Assembly (NCBI RefSeq): GCF_000005505.3 | Contig: NC_016133.3 | Span: 43,427,237-43,491,236 of the forward strand | Direction: 5' to 3' | DNA length: 64,000 nucleotides | From: Brachypodium distachyon | Taxonomy: Eukaryota > Streptophyta > Magnoliopsida > Poales > Poaceae | Part shown: piece after piece, positions 53,250-64,000 of the stretch | Layout of the letters: every line of letters begins with the position of its first letter | How positions within the stretch are numbered: position 1 is the stretch's first letter | The notes under the pieces: model-generated | The model's database searches: none | What the model was told of the DNA's origin: nothing | The model's input: only the letters and a program-made list of their open reading frames with translations | Made by a program: the position numbers and the translations under genes

Positions 53250-55264
53250 TATGTATAGAATGAGTGTCAATTAGATGATTTCGTAGTCATTAAGGGATAA
53301 TCATGTTGGAGTGAACTCGCGACCACCAACTCAGATCTTTACAAGTGTAAAGATGAAATACCACCTTTAAAAAAAAATTAACTGTACACAGTAGACAGTG
53401 GGACGGACATAATTCTCGCTTTAAATAAACAAGATCCATGGGAATTTTATATGTGAGAATCGGTTCTTCTGTACACAGTACGCTTGAGTCCGACCCTTTG
53501 GGAAAATACTATTCCTACGGTACTATTGCACAACTGTAAGTGTCCCAAAAAGAAAAACAAGGACATGCACGTGATCCGAGAAAGAAAAATTTCCGGTTCT
53601 TCTCAACGAAGCAAGGAGCACATGTTTGGGGCGGAGCCATCATTTGGAACATGGGTATGCAACGATGAAGGACAGTAGGCATATGGTCTACGGCACGTTG
53701 AACAAGCATACCACACATGTACTTAGCAAATTGATCTTTTACCACGTACAATTTCTTAATGCATACGACGGAGTATAAATCACACATCTCAACAGAGCCA
53801 GCGCCAAATGAACACCAACACATGTAAAACAATGGTCATACATTTGGTGACTAAACAAGACACAAACTCTATAAAACTAGCTAGCTAATTAAATCAATCA
53901 ATATTGATCTAACAACATGTAAATAGGACATAAACTCTATAGAAATAAATAATTAAACAATACACAAACTCCAGAATTTTGCCTACAAATATACAAGTAG
54001 TATTCCTTTGCCAAAATACCTGGATATGCATTGCATACCCAGGCCGCCAGTGTACATATAGTAATACAACTGAAAACGTGGGGAGCTTGGGATAAAGTTA
54101 TATACACATTGTAACACGTCTATTTGACAGAGTTTTATCGGTTTTCCTATATCTAAATCGTCTGATCTGTAGGAAGAGACGAGTTGATTGCTCAACCGTG
54201 TTTGATCTGGATCGTGCTTTAAGATTCGGAACGAATTATGGAGATGTGGGAGTAGGGATAGCTAGCATTTACATATTCAGTTTAATGTGCTATATCTACG
54301 GAGATGTGGGAATTATCTGGATGCTCACTCCGTCCTAAAATAAATTATGTTGATTTGTATAGATTATGGAGTACATGCGCGCAGGAGCAGCCCAGCGGAA
54401 GAAACCCTGGTATCTCTCTCTACGTAAACCACACGGGCAGCACCAGTGATGTTGGAGCGTACGTGGCGACCGAGTCAAGATGACGTGCGCAAGCATGCGT
54501 CCACGTCGACTACTTACGTACGTACCTGCGTTGCGTTCTCGTACTCGTCCTTGGCTCGATCCAAAGTGGGTGTAAATGGAGTAAGATCTAGGTGTAGGTG
54601 TACTATAGCTAGAGGGGTTGCCCATCCCAACGTGATAAACGTACGCTTGTCCAGTTTTTCTAGAGTATTGGTTTAGTTAAAAGCTGGACTTTTTCTCCAA
54701 ACAGACCCTGTTTCGCAACTTCCATATATACGGCCCGGCAGATGGCTGCAACCCCAATTATTTGAAGATTTGTAGAAACTGGTAAGAGTTGTGATATATC
54801 CACCGAAAAGAGTGTGGAAAGAACCCAAGGTACTCGCAAAAATAAAAACCTAAGTCTTGTATTAGCACCGATGGTCAGACTAACAACTCCCCACATATAC
54901 TTAGCCGCCGCACACCCAAATTAGGATCAAATGATGACGAATCCATTCTTCCTGCTCACAGAACTTACATTAGTATCCCAATCCAGTTTCGCTTACAGAT
55001 ATTATCCTTAGCGGCAATGGTGCATACAAGTATCAGTATGTATACATACTGTTGGCTCTCAACACACGTGTGTTATCTCGTTCTTTCGTTCCTAATTAAA
55101 TACTTGTTGCTGTTTTATGCAAATTTTACTAAAACAGCGACAAGCCGACAAGTATTTAGGAACGAAGGAAGTACACGTGCTCCGTACTATTTTATTTTTT
55201 GAGAAAGTACACGCATGCATGTAGTATACGTGCATAATTAGTCTATTTTTTTGAGTGGATTTAA
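53250..55264. other. Intergenic; bHLH-C 3' flank
   Basis: No gene. 54110-54200 repeats the bHLH 3' flank (GTTTTATCGGTTTTCCTATA, AAATCGTCTGATC). A short Stowaway-like element is at 54327-54372 and a further one at 55078-55174 (TTTCGTTCCTAATTAAATAC / GTATTTAGGAACGAAGGAAG). Confidence 0.5.
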
Positions 55265-56137
55265 TTAGTCATCTAGTATATCTATGCTGCATGGGTCGGC
55301 GCCGCCCTGCTGCTGCAGCTGCAGCCCGCGGAGCAAGGCGGCCCGGAGCCGCCCTTCGTCCCGCATGCCGGCGGCCGGCACGTCCACCACGGCGTCTTGC
55401 ACCACCGTGGGGGCGCCCCCGCCGTGGACGCGGCTCACGCACGCGTGCTGCACCGGCAGGTCCAGCGCCCGGAGCGCCGCCATCAGCCTCGCCGGCGCCG
55501 CCCCTGACGACGCCGTCGTCACGAGCCGCAGCGCCGCCACTTCCCGCTCCTTCCCCACCATCCTTACCTCCAGCCGCTCCTCGTCTTGGCCCACGGCCAC
55601 GGCCTGCAGCGCCTTCTTCTGGCGGGCCGACGCAGCGGCCTGGGCCTGGGCCTCGCTCTCGAGGCGGTCGACGCGGGCCCGGAGCTGGGAGATGTAGGAG
55701 ACGGCGTCGGCGAGCAGCGAAGCCTTGTCCATCCTCGACACGGTGGGCACGGCGGCGCGGAGGTCGCAGAACAGCCGGTTCAGCCGCTCCCTCCGCTGCC
55801 GCTCCGCCTCCACGTGGCCGACGGCAGGGCCGTCCGATGGCCGCGGCCGGGGGTTCTTCCTTCCCCGCCCGCTCCTGTTCATCGACGTGGCCATCGCCGG
55901 AAGGCCCAGGCTCCCGGCCGCCGAGCAGGCCCACGGCAGATGGTAGTTATTGTTGTTATTATCCAGGTCGAGGACGTCGTCGTTGGTGAGCCATTGCTCG
56001 GGGACATCGCAGGAGACGAGCTCGATGACAGGAGGAGGACGAGGGCGTGGGGAGGCGGCGGAGAAGAAGGAGGCTGCCGACGGAGGGGAGCACGAAGATG
56101 AGCCGCCTGCCGGGAAGACCGCCACGAGCTCGTCCAT
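55265..56137 (-). CDS. bHLH-C: MYC-like short bHLH transcription factor
   Basis: Intronless, 290 aa, ATG at 56137 ([20 protein letters not shown]). It has the same layout as A and [21 protein letters not shown], a basic [12 protein letters not shown] patch, the b[20 protein letters not shown] (DNA-contact His, Glu and Arg kept) and an ACT-like domain. Its tail is longer and different ([13 protein letters not shown]). The variable-loop and helix sequence [20 protein letters not shown] is closest to bHLH-A. No disruption is seen. Confidence 0.93.
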   Translation of the reverse strand: MDELVAVFPAGGSSSCSPPSAASFFSAASPRPRPPPVIELVSCDVPEQWLTNDDVLDLDNNNNNYHLPWACSAAGSLGLPAMATSMNRSGRGRKNPRPRPSDGPAVGHVEAERQRRERLNRLFCDLRAAVPTVSRMDKASLLADAVSYISQLRARVDRLESEAQAQAAASARQKKALQAVAVGQDEERLEVRMVGKEREVAALRLVTTASSGAAPARLMAALRALDLPVQHACVSRVHGGGAPTVVQDAVVDVPAAGMRDEGRLRAALLRGLQLQQQGGADPCSIDILDD

Positions 56138-56186
56138 GCTGTGTGTGTTGCAGCTGTGCGGATCGGAGATGCGCGTACGCGGTATG

Positions 56187-56195
56187 TATATATAG
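56187..56195 (-). promoter_or_regulatory. bHLH-C TATA box
   Basis: On the - strand CTATATATA lies at 56195-56187, about 50 bp before the ATG. Unlike A and B, no CACGTG was found in the next several hundred bases upstream. Confidence 0.5.
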
Positions 56196-56734
56196 GGTAC
56201 GGAGTACTGGTAGTAGAAACAAGGATTTGTTGTATATTGTGATCCACACGTATATGTCAAATACCAAAACAATAGTGTTTTTCACTGGTGCGACAAGTGT
56301 TTTAATTTGGTAAGAAAATGGAGTGTTTTGTGGAAAAAAATTAGGGATAATCACGACTAAACCCTTTCTACCAAACAACCATCTGGGGTTTGTAGTGTTT
56401 TTCAATTTGGAGTACCAAACAATGCCTTATGGGGAAGTATATTGTTAGGGCGTGTTACCTTCAAAATATTGGCAGGGGATGGTTTTTAAACAAAAGGTTT
56501 AAATTTCAGTTGACGTATCACAACTGGTTATTGAGATCCCAGGGTCACCCCTTCTTACCCGCTGGATTAAGATCCGACGGTCAAATATGTTGACTAATCT
56601 CTAAATAAAAGAACAAACAACTTCTCAATGGCAAAACTGATTTTTTACGACTCGGTGTACGTACATAAGAAAATTCATGAGAAAACACATTGATTTGTTT
56701 GTAGTCCCTGTAAAAACAGGCCACATCCAAGCCT

Positions 56735-56851
56735 ACTCCCTCCGATCCTAAATTGTTGTCGAAATATTACATGTACCTAGACGCTTTTTAAGAATGAATA
56801 CATCCATATTTGAGCAAATTTGAGTCAAAAATTTAGTATCAGAGGGAGTAG
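56735..56851. mobile_element. Stowaway-type MITE
   Basis: Ends TACTCCCTCCGATCCTAAAT and TTTAGTATCAGAGGGAGTA are inverted repeats. The interior CGAAATATTACATGTACCTA is shared with the copies at 188 and 12785. Best preserved of the copies in the window; about 117 bp. The remaining sequence between bHLH-C and the retrotransposon shows nothing else recognisable. Confidence 0.85.
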
Positions 56852-56919
56852 ATGTGAAATGTCCAGATCAGTAACTTTTTCTGACCCCGACCTACTTATT
56901 GTATTGTACTGACATGTTT

Positions 56920-57748
56920 TGTTGTTGTTCTACAAAACAACAGGAGTACGGGGTGCCAATGCTCGATGGCACGAGTACGAGAATAGTATGTAGGGGGTGT
57001 ACGCCGGCCTTATAGCGAAGGTCGCCGTACACTTTGTACAAGTTGACACGTCGATATTTTTTGAATAGGTTCGGTCGACCCTGCGGGTACGACTTAGTCC
57101 TATGTTAGGAGAGGTTTCGAGGGGGTCGTTAGCCAAGTGTTTGGCCCGAACTCGTCTTCCCAAATCACCTATGGCGAGAGATCTCTAGGGGCCGCCTTAG
57201 ATTTGGGCCGAACTTGTCTTCTCAAGTAGCGAGGTTGGGATACCCTCGAGACTCTAACCCGATCCCTCTACTTCGAGTCGAGGTCGTACTAGACGGCCTG
57301 AAACCTCGAAACTAGGCTTCCCAAGTTGTGTCCTCGAGGTCGAGTCGAGACTAGACTCGACCCAAGCACTCGAGAGTGGGCTCCTTACGTTGCTCTAGTC
57401 CTCTCCCCTTTGATCTTATTCCAATTGAGAGTGAATGATAAATGCCCCATGAGGGGGTATTTATAGCCTAGGGGTTCATGACAAAAGAACATGGCTACTC
57501 TTGAAGGAGAGGGAAAGTGAGGACAAAGTGGTAAACTCATTCCTACACATTTCTTGGCCCCTACTCTAGCTCTTCTTCTCCTTTGACTATGGCATGGGAG
57601 GCTTGACCCTTTGACTCCTTTGACCGGCGCCTAGTTGGCATGGCTATGCCTTGTTGGCGATTTGACCGGTCTTTGGGATTTGTTGACTTGGTCGTCGCCA
57701 TGTAGGATTACGGCCCGGCCCATGTAAGAATTTTATTATATTACAACA
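56920..57748 (-). repeat. 3' LTR of the Gypsy element
   Basis: On the - strand it opens TGTTGTAATATAATAAAATT (57748 downward), directly after a polypurine tract. A TATAAATA box lies at 57465-57458, about 285 bp in, marking the U3/R side. The far end is placed at the TGTTGTTGTTC near 56920, where ordinary sequence resumes. That edge is approximate because the partner LTR is not in view. Confidence 0.6.
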
Positions 57749-57749
57749 G

Positions 57750-57762
57750 TAGCCCCCTTGAG
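57750..57762 (-). other. Polypurine tract of the Gypsy element
   Basis: Complement of AGCCCCCTTGAG, reading CTCAAGGGGGCT on the - strand, ends two to three bases before the LTR TG. This is the expected primer site for plus-strand DNA synthesis. Confidence 0.6.
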
Positions 57763-57839
57763 CCGGAGGCATTAGGAATGCCTTCGGGTCAACTTCAATG
57801 TTGATGACGTGCCGAGATTCTTCTTCCGATACTTTTGAG

Positions 57840-58180
57840 TGCAGCTCTCCTTGGGGCGAGCCACCGACTGGTTGGGTTTTACGAGGAAACCGGGCCTAGG
57901 TGGGCTGCCTTGTGAGATGCTCGTAGTTTCGGGAGTGACCTTCGAGATGCTGCGTTGGGGGAGCCACCGGCCAGGTAATCTTCCTCGAGGAGGAAGATAG
58001 ACCTAGGTGGGCTTATAAAATGTGGCTTTGTGAGTCTTGGCGCATCCCAAGGGCTGCTGGGGATTTTTCATGCATAAAATTAGGGCCTTAGAATCTTTGG
58101 TGCGGAGAACCACCAGCTAGGTTAGTTTCTCGATGAGAAACCAAGCCCAGGTGGGTTCCTTCGCGAGGTTTCGCCGGTCG
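57840..58180 (-). repeat. Diverged tandem repeats in the retrotransposon 3' UTR
   Basis: Three units begin near 57857, 57960 and 58107. Each has GAGCCACC(G/A)(A/G)C, a GGTT/GGTAA part, a Ser-codon-like CTCGA.GAG hairpin region, then AGACCTAGGTGGGCT-like sequence. Spacing is about 105 and 145 bp. Confidence 0.65.
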
Positions 58181-58930
58181 TGGGGTCTATCTCCGAAGAA
58201 ACAGACACTTTCGAGGTCTTCCTTGCGAGAAATCATGGCCACGAAGGTCTTTCTTGCAAAATTTTGAGGTCGGGGGACTCCTTTTGCAAGATAATGAAGC
58301 TGCAAGGGCGTACTTGTGAATTTCGGATTTTCCGAGGGTCCCTGCGCGAATTTTCGAGCCACCAGGGGGCAGCTTGCGATTTTCTGTGTCTTGGGGGGTG
58401 TTTGTTGAAAGAAACCCTCACTCTGGGTTGCCTATCGCGCCTAGGCGCGTTCCTGGGCCATGCTTGGCCTCTTGGGCCTCCCGGGCGTGCGGGCTGCGCT
58501 TGACCGGGCTTGGGAGGCCTCTTTTTTTTTATGCTCGTTACTGGGCCGAGGCCCACTTCATCGCCCGGCCTGCATACCTGTTCGCAGGGCTAAGTGGTTA
58601 GATCGGACGGGCGGGATGGCTCCCGTACCCTAGATCCGACGGCTGCTGTGCATCGTCTTCCTTGGTACGGGCGAGAAAGGAGGTCGTCCTCCTTTCCTCT
58701 TTCGTCGAGGGGCACCGTTGCCAGGTGATGATGCCGGCGACCACGGGCTCGGCCAGGATGGCATGGGCTGGCCTGGGGCGTGCCAATGGTCCTCTTTTGC
58801 CCTCCTTTTTTGCTTTTCCTCCCCTGCTCTGCTCCCTTTGTCCTTTGGTCGGGCTTGACCCTTGTCCTGTTGCTGTGACCAAGCCGACCGGCGACATGCT
58901 GGCTCTGGACGTCGAGGGGGCTTCTTGGCC

Positions 58931-58937
58931 TATAAAA
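58931..58937 (+). promoter_or_regulatory. TATA box of the antisense ORF
   Basis: CCTATAAAATGG on the + strand lies about 1.1 kb before the ATG at 60030. A GTGAGT donor at about 59230 (CGAGGTGAGTCAC) and an acceptor at about 60023 (TTCTTGTAGG) would remove most of the space as a 5'-UTR intron. The promoter role is inferred from this arrangement. Confidence 0.45.
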
Positions 58938-60029
58938 TGGAGCCGTGGGACGCCCAGGGAGCCATGCCCACTCTTCTTTCCTCCCCTTCCGGTGCCGAAG
59001 ATGAGTTCGGCGGCATCCGAAGGACGGGACAAGACCGGTGGCGTTTAGGAGCTCCTCGGGAGCGGATAGCTCCTCCAAGAAGTTGCCTAGTTCATCGCGT
59101 GTGTTGAGGATCGTCGAGTCTTCATGGTTATCGAGATTTTGGCGAGCGTCGGGCTTCGAACGTTGTCGGCATTGCCTGCAATTTGAGCCACGAAGAGGGG
59201 CGCCCGAGTACTCTTGTGCCCTTGTCGAGGTGAGTCACGCCGGGGTGTTTGGCCTTTGCCCGACGGCCGTGGTTAACGCGAGCACCGGCGAGCAACGGGG
59301 ATGCAGGGGCGCCCGGTCATTCCGTCGAATACCCTCAGCGCGCGCTCGGAACAGTGTAAGGGCTCGGCCGATGCGGCGGGGGTGCGTGCACCGGGCGCGG
59401 GAGCGCCGTCCCGAGCGGGCGCGCTCGGGCAGCCGCGTGTGGCGCGGGGCGTCCTTTGCCTCCAGTTGTCAAATGGGCGGACCGCGATGTAGGGCTCGGC
59501 GGCGAGGCGCGGCGCGGATGCGTGCGGGTGTGCGTGCGATAAGGGGCTGGATGCGCCGCAGCGCAGCGTGACACGGGCGCCATGCGGCGTGACCCGGGGT
59601 GCCGGTCGTTTGATCGAGCACCTTGCGGGTGTTTGCCTCCTCCTTCCTGTTCGAGGATCGGGCCGACAATTGGGCCGTGGACCTTTGGCCGCCGTGGGGG
59701 GAGCTGGGATCCCTTCATTCTTTCTCCTTTCTTTTGGTTTGCACATCTTGGGCCGGCAGTAGTGCACGCAGGTCTTCTGGGCCATCTTCCCCGCGGGTCG
59801 GAGTGGACCGGAGGTCGGCGAGTAGTGGGCCGCAGGGGTAGCCAGGCTCCCCTTGCTGCCGTAGAGCCAGCAGGGCCTAAAAGGCCACCGGGGGGAGTTG
59901 GGCTCCTCCTTATTTTTTTTTAAACGACGATTGTATATGATCTTGCGACGTAGATTTTCCCTAGCTGCTTCCTTAGGATTTTTTTTTTTGCAACTTGTAA
60001 TAATCTTTTGGCGTCTTCTTGTAGGTGAG

Positions 60030-62624
60030 ATGGTGGGATCCGACGTGGAGCGTCGATATGGCGCCGGCGGGAGCGTCAAGAGAGAGGCCTCCCATGGGAG
60101 CGGGGCCGAGGTGCGAACGTCGGGGGGCAAGCCACGGTGGTCGAAGAAAGTCACGCGCCTGGAGAGAGGACCTAGGCCTGAGCCGCATCCGGCCATGCTG
60201 GGACGGATTCCCGACATCCTTCCAGCGTCGGTGACGACCGAGAAGGACTTGTCGGACCTTGTGGAGGTGGGCTACTTCCGCAAGGGCCTTGCCTCGCTTC
60301 CTGGCGAGGGTGAGCTTCGATTGGAGCCGCAGAGGCGTCGAGGGCACATCGTCGTGTTCACCAGCTGATTTCACGCCGGGTTGTGCCTACCCGTCCACCC
60401 GTTCCTGCTGGAGTTCCTCGATACCTACGGTATCGAGTTGGCGCAGTTGCTTCCTTCGGTGATCCTGCGTCTGAATGTGTTCAGATGGCTTTGTGAGACC
60501 GCCTTGCGGGAGCCTCCGACCATGAGGTTGTTCTTGTTGCTGTTCACCGTCCACGTGGAGGAGCGTCGCACCCCTGACGAGAGCACTTGGAGTGCTTTTG
60601 GGTCGGTCGCCGTGAGGCTCCGTCCCGGCTTCCACGACGAGTTCCCCCTGATGCCAGTGAAGAGTGCGGTGCGTCTGTTCGACGGGTGGGACACGCAGTG
60701 GTTCTTCCTCGACGTTTCGGAGACGAGCTTGTGTCACTCCGGTAGGCTCCCTCGACACTCTGGGCCTGGGGGGCTTCGGGATGTCGTTCGTCCCATGGGC
60801 ACGTTCTTGGTCGAGGAGTGGGAGCTTACCGGGATCAAGTCGGCTCGTTCGGAGCGTAGCTTCCGCGACCTTCTCGACGAGATGGTGATAGCGGGCCGCT
60901 TCATGATGAGGGCGCAACAACAGGCGGAGTTGGGGATCCCCTTGGCTTTTCGTCACCCACGCCGTGCGGCTAAGCGTGAGTTTCGTGACACTTGAGTTGT
61001 TGCTTCAAGTATTTTTGTTTGCTTGACACTAATCCCGGCTAGTGTTTGTGCTCGTTTTTCACCGGCTTTCTCCCGAGAGAAGGCGGATGAGTGGGCTTCC
61101 CAGATGGTTGGGCTGTACAACTCGGTGGAGCATCGGGCCTACATCGATACCATCAGCGAGGGAGGATGCCACAATGTCGTGGCGGCGTGCTTCGACGACT
61201 CGGTACCGATGCGCCCGGATCCCAAGTTCGGGAAGCTCATCAAGGCCGGCGAGCGGTACTCTCGTCTTGCGACTCCGTCGATGATCGCCGTTGGTTCACG
61301 TAACCGAGATCCCAAGATCCCTCGTCCTCCGAGTTCACGTAAGAGGAAGGCTGCTTCTCCTGACCTAGCCGACGTGGCTGAGTCAAGGTCTCCCTTGAGA
61401 GAGTCCATGGACATGCAATTAGCCGGGAAGATCGACATTGAGAAGATCCTGCCTCCGTCGCCTCACGAGCGTGCGGTTTTCGCCCCGAGGACCGGGCTTC
61501 AGCTCGTGGTGGATACCTCCTCCGAAGCCAGCGGCACAAGTGTCCCGGTGTTCTCTTTGGCTCGTGGGCCTGTCGAGGAGGAGCTTCCTGCCACCGGTGA
61601 GTGCGCGCGTGTTAAGCGTTTTAATTCCGTTTCGGGAATGTTCTCACGGGGTTCTCTTGTCTTGTTTCAGGTATAGGGCCTGCGACGCCTGACGTTCCCG
61701 AGGCCGAGCCCCTGATTCCAGAGGAGGGAGAGGTGCTTCCAAGGACCGAGGGAGGAGTGAGAGACCCGCTCAAGGCGTTGGAGCTTGTGAGTCCGCTTTC
61801 CTCGTCTCCCTTCTTGCTAGGTCCCTTTTGTCGGTCAGCGCTCATGATTTCTCTTCTTTTGCCAGGTGAGAGGCTTGGTCGAGGCCGTGGGCACTGTTCC
61901 CGCTCTCAAGGCTCAGGTTGGGGTGCTTTCGGCGGCCTTGGACGTAGAGACCTCGAAGGCCAACCTTGCCCTGAGTGAGTTGGCTTCGGAGAGGGCGCGG
62001 CAGGAGGCCGTCGAGACTGAGCTTTTGTCAGGTGTCGGCGGAGCTTGCAGCCATGGAGGCGAGGGCTCATCTTGCTGAGGAGGGCCAGAAGGATGCGATC
62101 ACGAAGACCCATCGTGCCGAGGAGGACTTGGTGGTGGCCAGCCTCAACGTGGAGCACGCTCGAGCGGAGGTCGCCTCCCTCAAGGCAGAGTCGGAGGACG
62201 CTGGGTTCGGACCGGTGTTCGCCCCTCGTGCTCGCGCCCCCTCGGACAGCCGTCCGGAGGTGGTCTCACTCCTGCTCGCCCAGGCTTCGGAGATTCGAGA
62301 GATGATACTCTGTTTGAAAGGCTCTCCTCAGCCGATCTTCCCCCGTGTCGTACGACGGATGAGGCGAGTAGGGTGCTCACTTCACAGGTGGAGCTCCTTG
62401 AGCCCACCGTGAAGAGGTGCCTTCTGAGTACGGGTGCCCGACTTGTTTCGTCGGCAGTCGCGGCTATCTTGGACGGTGGTGCCGGGACGAGTGGACTTGA
62501 GGGTGAGATGACTCACGGGGCGAAGAAGTTTCTGGCGGACCAGGGAGCTCCTCTTCGCGCTCTGGCTCGATGGTTCGTGCGTTGCCTTGAACCCGCTCTT
62601 CAGGAGAGCGACGGTGGGACTTGA
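60030..62624 (+). pseudogene. Antisense extra ORF of the Tat element (gypsy-type transposon domain)
   Basis: ATG at 60030 opens MVGSDVERRYGAGG. After RIPDILPASVTTEKDLSDLV a TGA at 60366-60368 breaks the frame, which then continues in the same frame with AGLCLPVHPFLLEFLDTYGI and LAQLLPSVILRLNVFRWLCE. This matches the plant 'putative gypsy type transposon' domain (PF04195). A donor at about 60976 and later GTGAGT/CAG pairs (61600-61670, 61788-61865) suggest further exons: KADEWASQMVGLYNSVEHRA, a basic Ser/Pro region, and an Ala/Glu-rich coiled coil (61870-62200), ending LADQGAPLRALARWFV..ESDGGT at 62624. It runs opposite to pol. The function of this ORF class is unknown. Confidence 0.7.
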
Positions 62625-63752
62625 GTCTTGTTGCCTTTTAAGGCGACAAGGTACCCCAGCTGCTTACTTATGCGATGTTGCATATCCACTTATGACATAG
62701 CCTCATGACTTGCATGTTCTAGGCTTAGACATAGAGATTCTAAGGCAACTTTTTTTTGATGTGTTTCATGCTTTGCTATGTAGTCAACATTGTCGGAAAT
62801 GTCAACTTAGCTCAGCATGTATTTTCTTATGCTTTCACCACGTAGTCAACAATATCGGAAATGTTAACTTGGCTCAACATGTGTTCTTTGGAGTACTATA
62901 TTTCCTTCTTGGCGAAGTACTATATTTCCTCAGTTTACACAGCTCGCGATCGTTCGCTATGATCACACTTTTGCGTAATCAATTGCTGTCGCCGTTGGGA
63001 TACGACTTGCCTTCGGTGCCTTAGGCCATGGTTACGAGCCATGGATCCTAGTACCCTTGTGGGGGTCGCTATCGATATGCCGGTAGTGATCCAGACATTT
63101 CGACCTGCCGTTAGGAGAAAATCATTCTCCTCTTCGGACTTCAGGAAGCTATGCTTTCCCGTGATTATTATGGAGCCTTAACTCGGTATCATGCAGGCCC
63201 GTGCGCGACGTCTCGCACGCGGGTAGCATGGTTCTCCGAGGTAAGTAAGCTCATGCATAACTTGCTTCTTTGCGGTTCTCCTTAAATGCGTTTTAAGGAG
63301 CTTCCGGCCCTCGGGAGACTTGGTTCTACTTGGCGGATAGCCTCGAGGCACGCTAGGATCCACCAAGGAACGGGTCGCTGGTGGTGACTTATGTCCGAAG
63401 ACATTTTTAGGTGATACCTGGGCCAACGTAGGCCTTTCGGCGTCCCTTGGTGAGCGGCACTGGGGCAGCGACTCGGTTTTTGGGGATTGCCCCTTCGCGA
63501 CATAGCCGTTCGCTAGGGATCCCTTTACGACGGTGGGTCATATGAGTGTCTCGTGTCACTCTTATCAAGGACTCGTTTTTATTGATCCCTCGCTTACCTG
63601 TCTTAAGGTATGGCCCAATGGGCACTTACAAGCCTTATGTAGACGTGGCCTCGTTGGCGCTTACGATCCCCCGAAGTTTCGTAGGGAAGTGGTCGGTTGG
63701 GCGCTGATAGTCTTTTTTCGGAAGCGGCGAGGGTCGTCCTTGAGGTTCCTCC
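62625..63752. other. Non-coding part of the Gypsy element between pol and the antisense ORF
   Basis: Short near-repeats occur at 62765-62890 (GCTTT..TAGTCAACA(T/A)T.TCGGAAATGT, twice, offset about 68 bp). No protein is recognised. It probably carries the 3' ends of both opposing transcripts. Confidence 0.5.
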
Positions 63753-64000
63753 TTAGGCGTAGAAACGCAAGAGTTTGTCGCCGTTCCAGGCATGGACGAG
63801 GTTTTTGCCTTCCATGTTCTCGAGGTGGTATGTGCCATTGCCCAATACCGCGGCGATGTGGTATGGTCCTTCCCATTTAGGGTCGAGCTTGCGCTGGAGT
63901 TTTGAGTCGACGTTGTTTTTTCAGCACAAGGTCTCCTTGGGAGAAAGCTCGTTCCTGCACCCTCGTGTTGTAGAAGTGTGCGGCGCTCTGCTCGTAGATG
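63753..64000 (-). pseudogene. C-terminal end of Gypsy pol polyprotein (integrase tail)
   Basis: On the - strand from the window edge, the sequence encodes HFYNTRVQERAFSQGDLVLK and then, in another frame, LDPKWEGPYHIAAVLGNGTY and LENMEGKNLVHAWNGDKLLR, with stop TAA at 63755-63753. These are the usual last residues of Gypsy integrase. A frameshift falls at the six-T run 63916-63921, so this copy is not fully open. The rest of pol lies beyond the window. Confidence 0.85.

Larger units (their letters stand above)
56920..64000 (-). mobile_element. Gypsy LTR retrotransposon, Tat-type, 3' half
   Basis: On the - strand the order is: end of pol (64000-63753), non-coding sequence, a region containing an ORF on the opposite strand (60030-62624), GC-rich sequence, tandem repeats (about 58180-57840), polypurine tract, and LTR (57748 to about 56920). 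An additional ORF, often antisense, between pol and the 3' LTR, and tandem repeats in the 3' UTR, are known traits of the Tat lineage. The 5' LTR, gag and most of pol lie outside the window, so the left edge and TSD cannot be checked. Confidence 0.8.

Noticed and set aside
55255..55989. Long + strand ORF (244 codons) over bHLH-C, and similar ORFs over bHLH-A and bHLH-B
   Set aside because: GC-rich coding DNA gives open shadow frames; Arg/Pro/Ala-only composition and the clear bHLH in the other frame decide against them.
58590..60217. Long - strand ORFs in the retrotransposon (162 and 314 codons) as gag or pol parts
   Set aside because: No zinc knuckle, protease or RT motifs; they mirror GC-rich leader sequence of the antisense ORF.

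Overview
The window is nuclear DNA of a grass (Poaceae). The evidence is plant-type spliced genes with GT-AG introns, GC-rich intronless bHLH genes, grass Stowaway-type MITEs (the CTCCCTCCGT family), CACTA, Mutator-like and hAT-like elements, and a Tat-type Gypsy retrotransposon. Gene spacing (about 8 intact genes in 57 kb before the retrotransposon) fits a compact grass genome, perhaps Brachypodium-like. The species is inference only.

Left part (1-10.3 kb): a decayed cluster of CC-NB-ARC-LRR (NLR) resistance-gene analogues on the + strand. NLR1 (1449-2695) has lost its start codon, carries a frameshift and a stop, and ends at a repeat-rich insertion. NLR2 (5254-8869) is full length with two stops and one 5-bp deletion, but its LRR part is open. 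A small LRR tail lies at about 10.06-10.25 kb. Spacers repeat between units, and the first 180 bases look like the 3' flank of a further unit outside the window. The only intact NLR (1201 codons) is on the - strand at 27600-31205.

Middle (13-40 kb): a Mutator-like element with a small secreted-protein ORF (13.04-14.41 kb); an ITN1-like ankyrin/PGG membrane protein (16510-19223, 3 exons, 549 aa); a PAM2-containing La-related protein 6 (20935-24760, 10 exons, 407 aa); convergent to it a basic Ser/Thr-rich protein with a DYDWLKTPP motif (25169-26596, 4 exons, 343 aa); the intact NLR; and a 15-exon, 800-aa coiled-coil protein (33533-38728). Exon models were built by reading splice sites and checking that phase is kept.

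Right part (40.6-56.2 kb): three tandem intronless bHLH genes, all on the - strand, about 7-8 kb apart. They share flanking duplications and are separated by an approximately 2-kb repeat-rich insertion, a 473-bp hAT-like element and a 1.8-kb non-autonomous CACTA element with a TAT target-site duplication.

Right end (56.9-64 kb): the 3' half of a Gypsy retrotransposon lying on the - strand: pol C-terminus, an antisense extra ORF with its own TATA box, 3'-UTR tandem repeats, polypurine tract and LTR. The window cuts it off inside pol. The genes do not form a pathway. The common theme is local duplication (NLRs, bHLHs) followed by decay and transposon insertion around single-copy genes.
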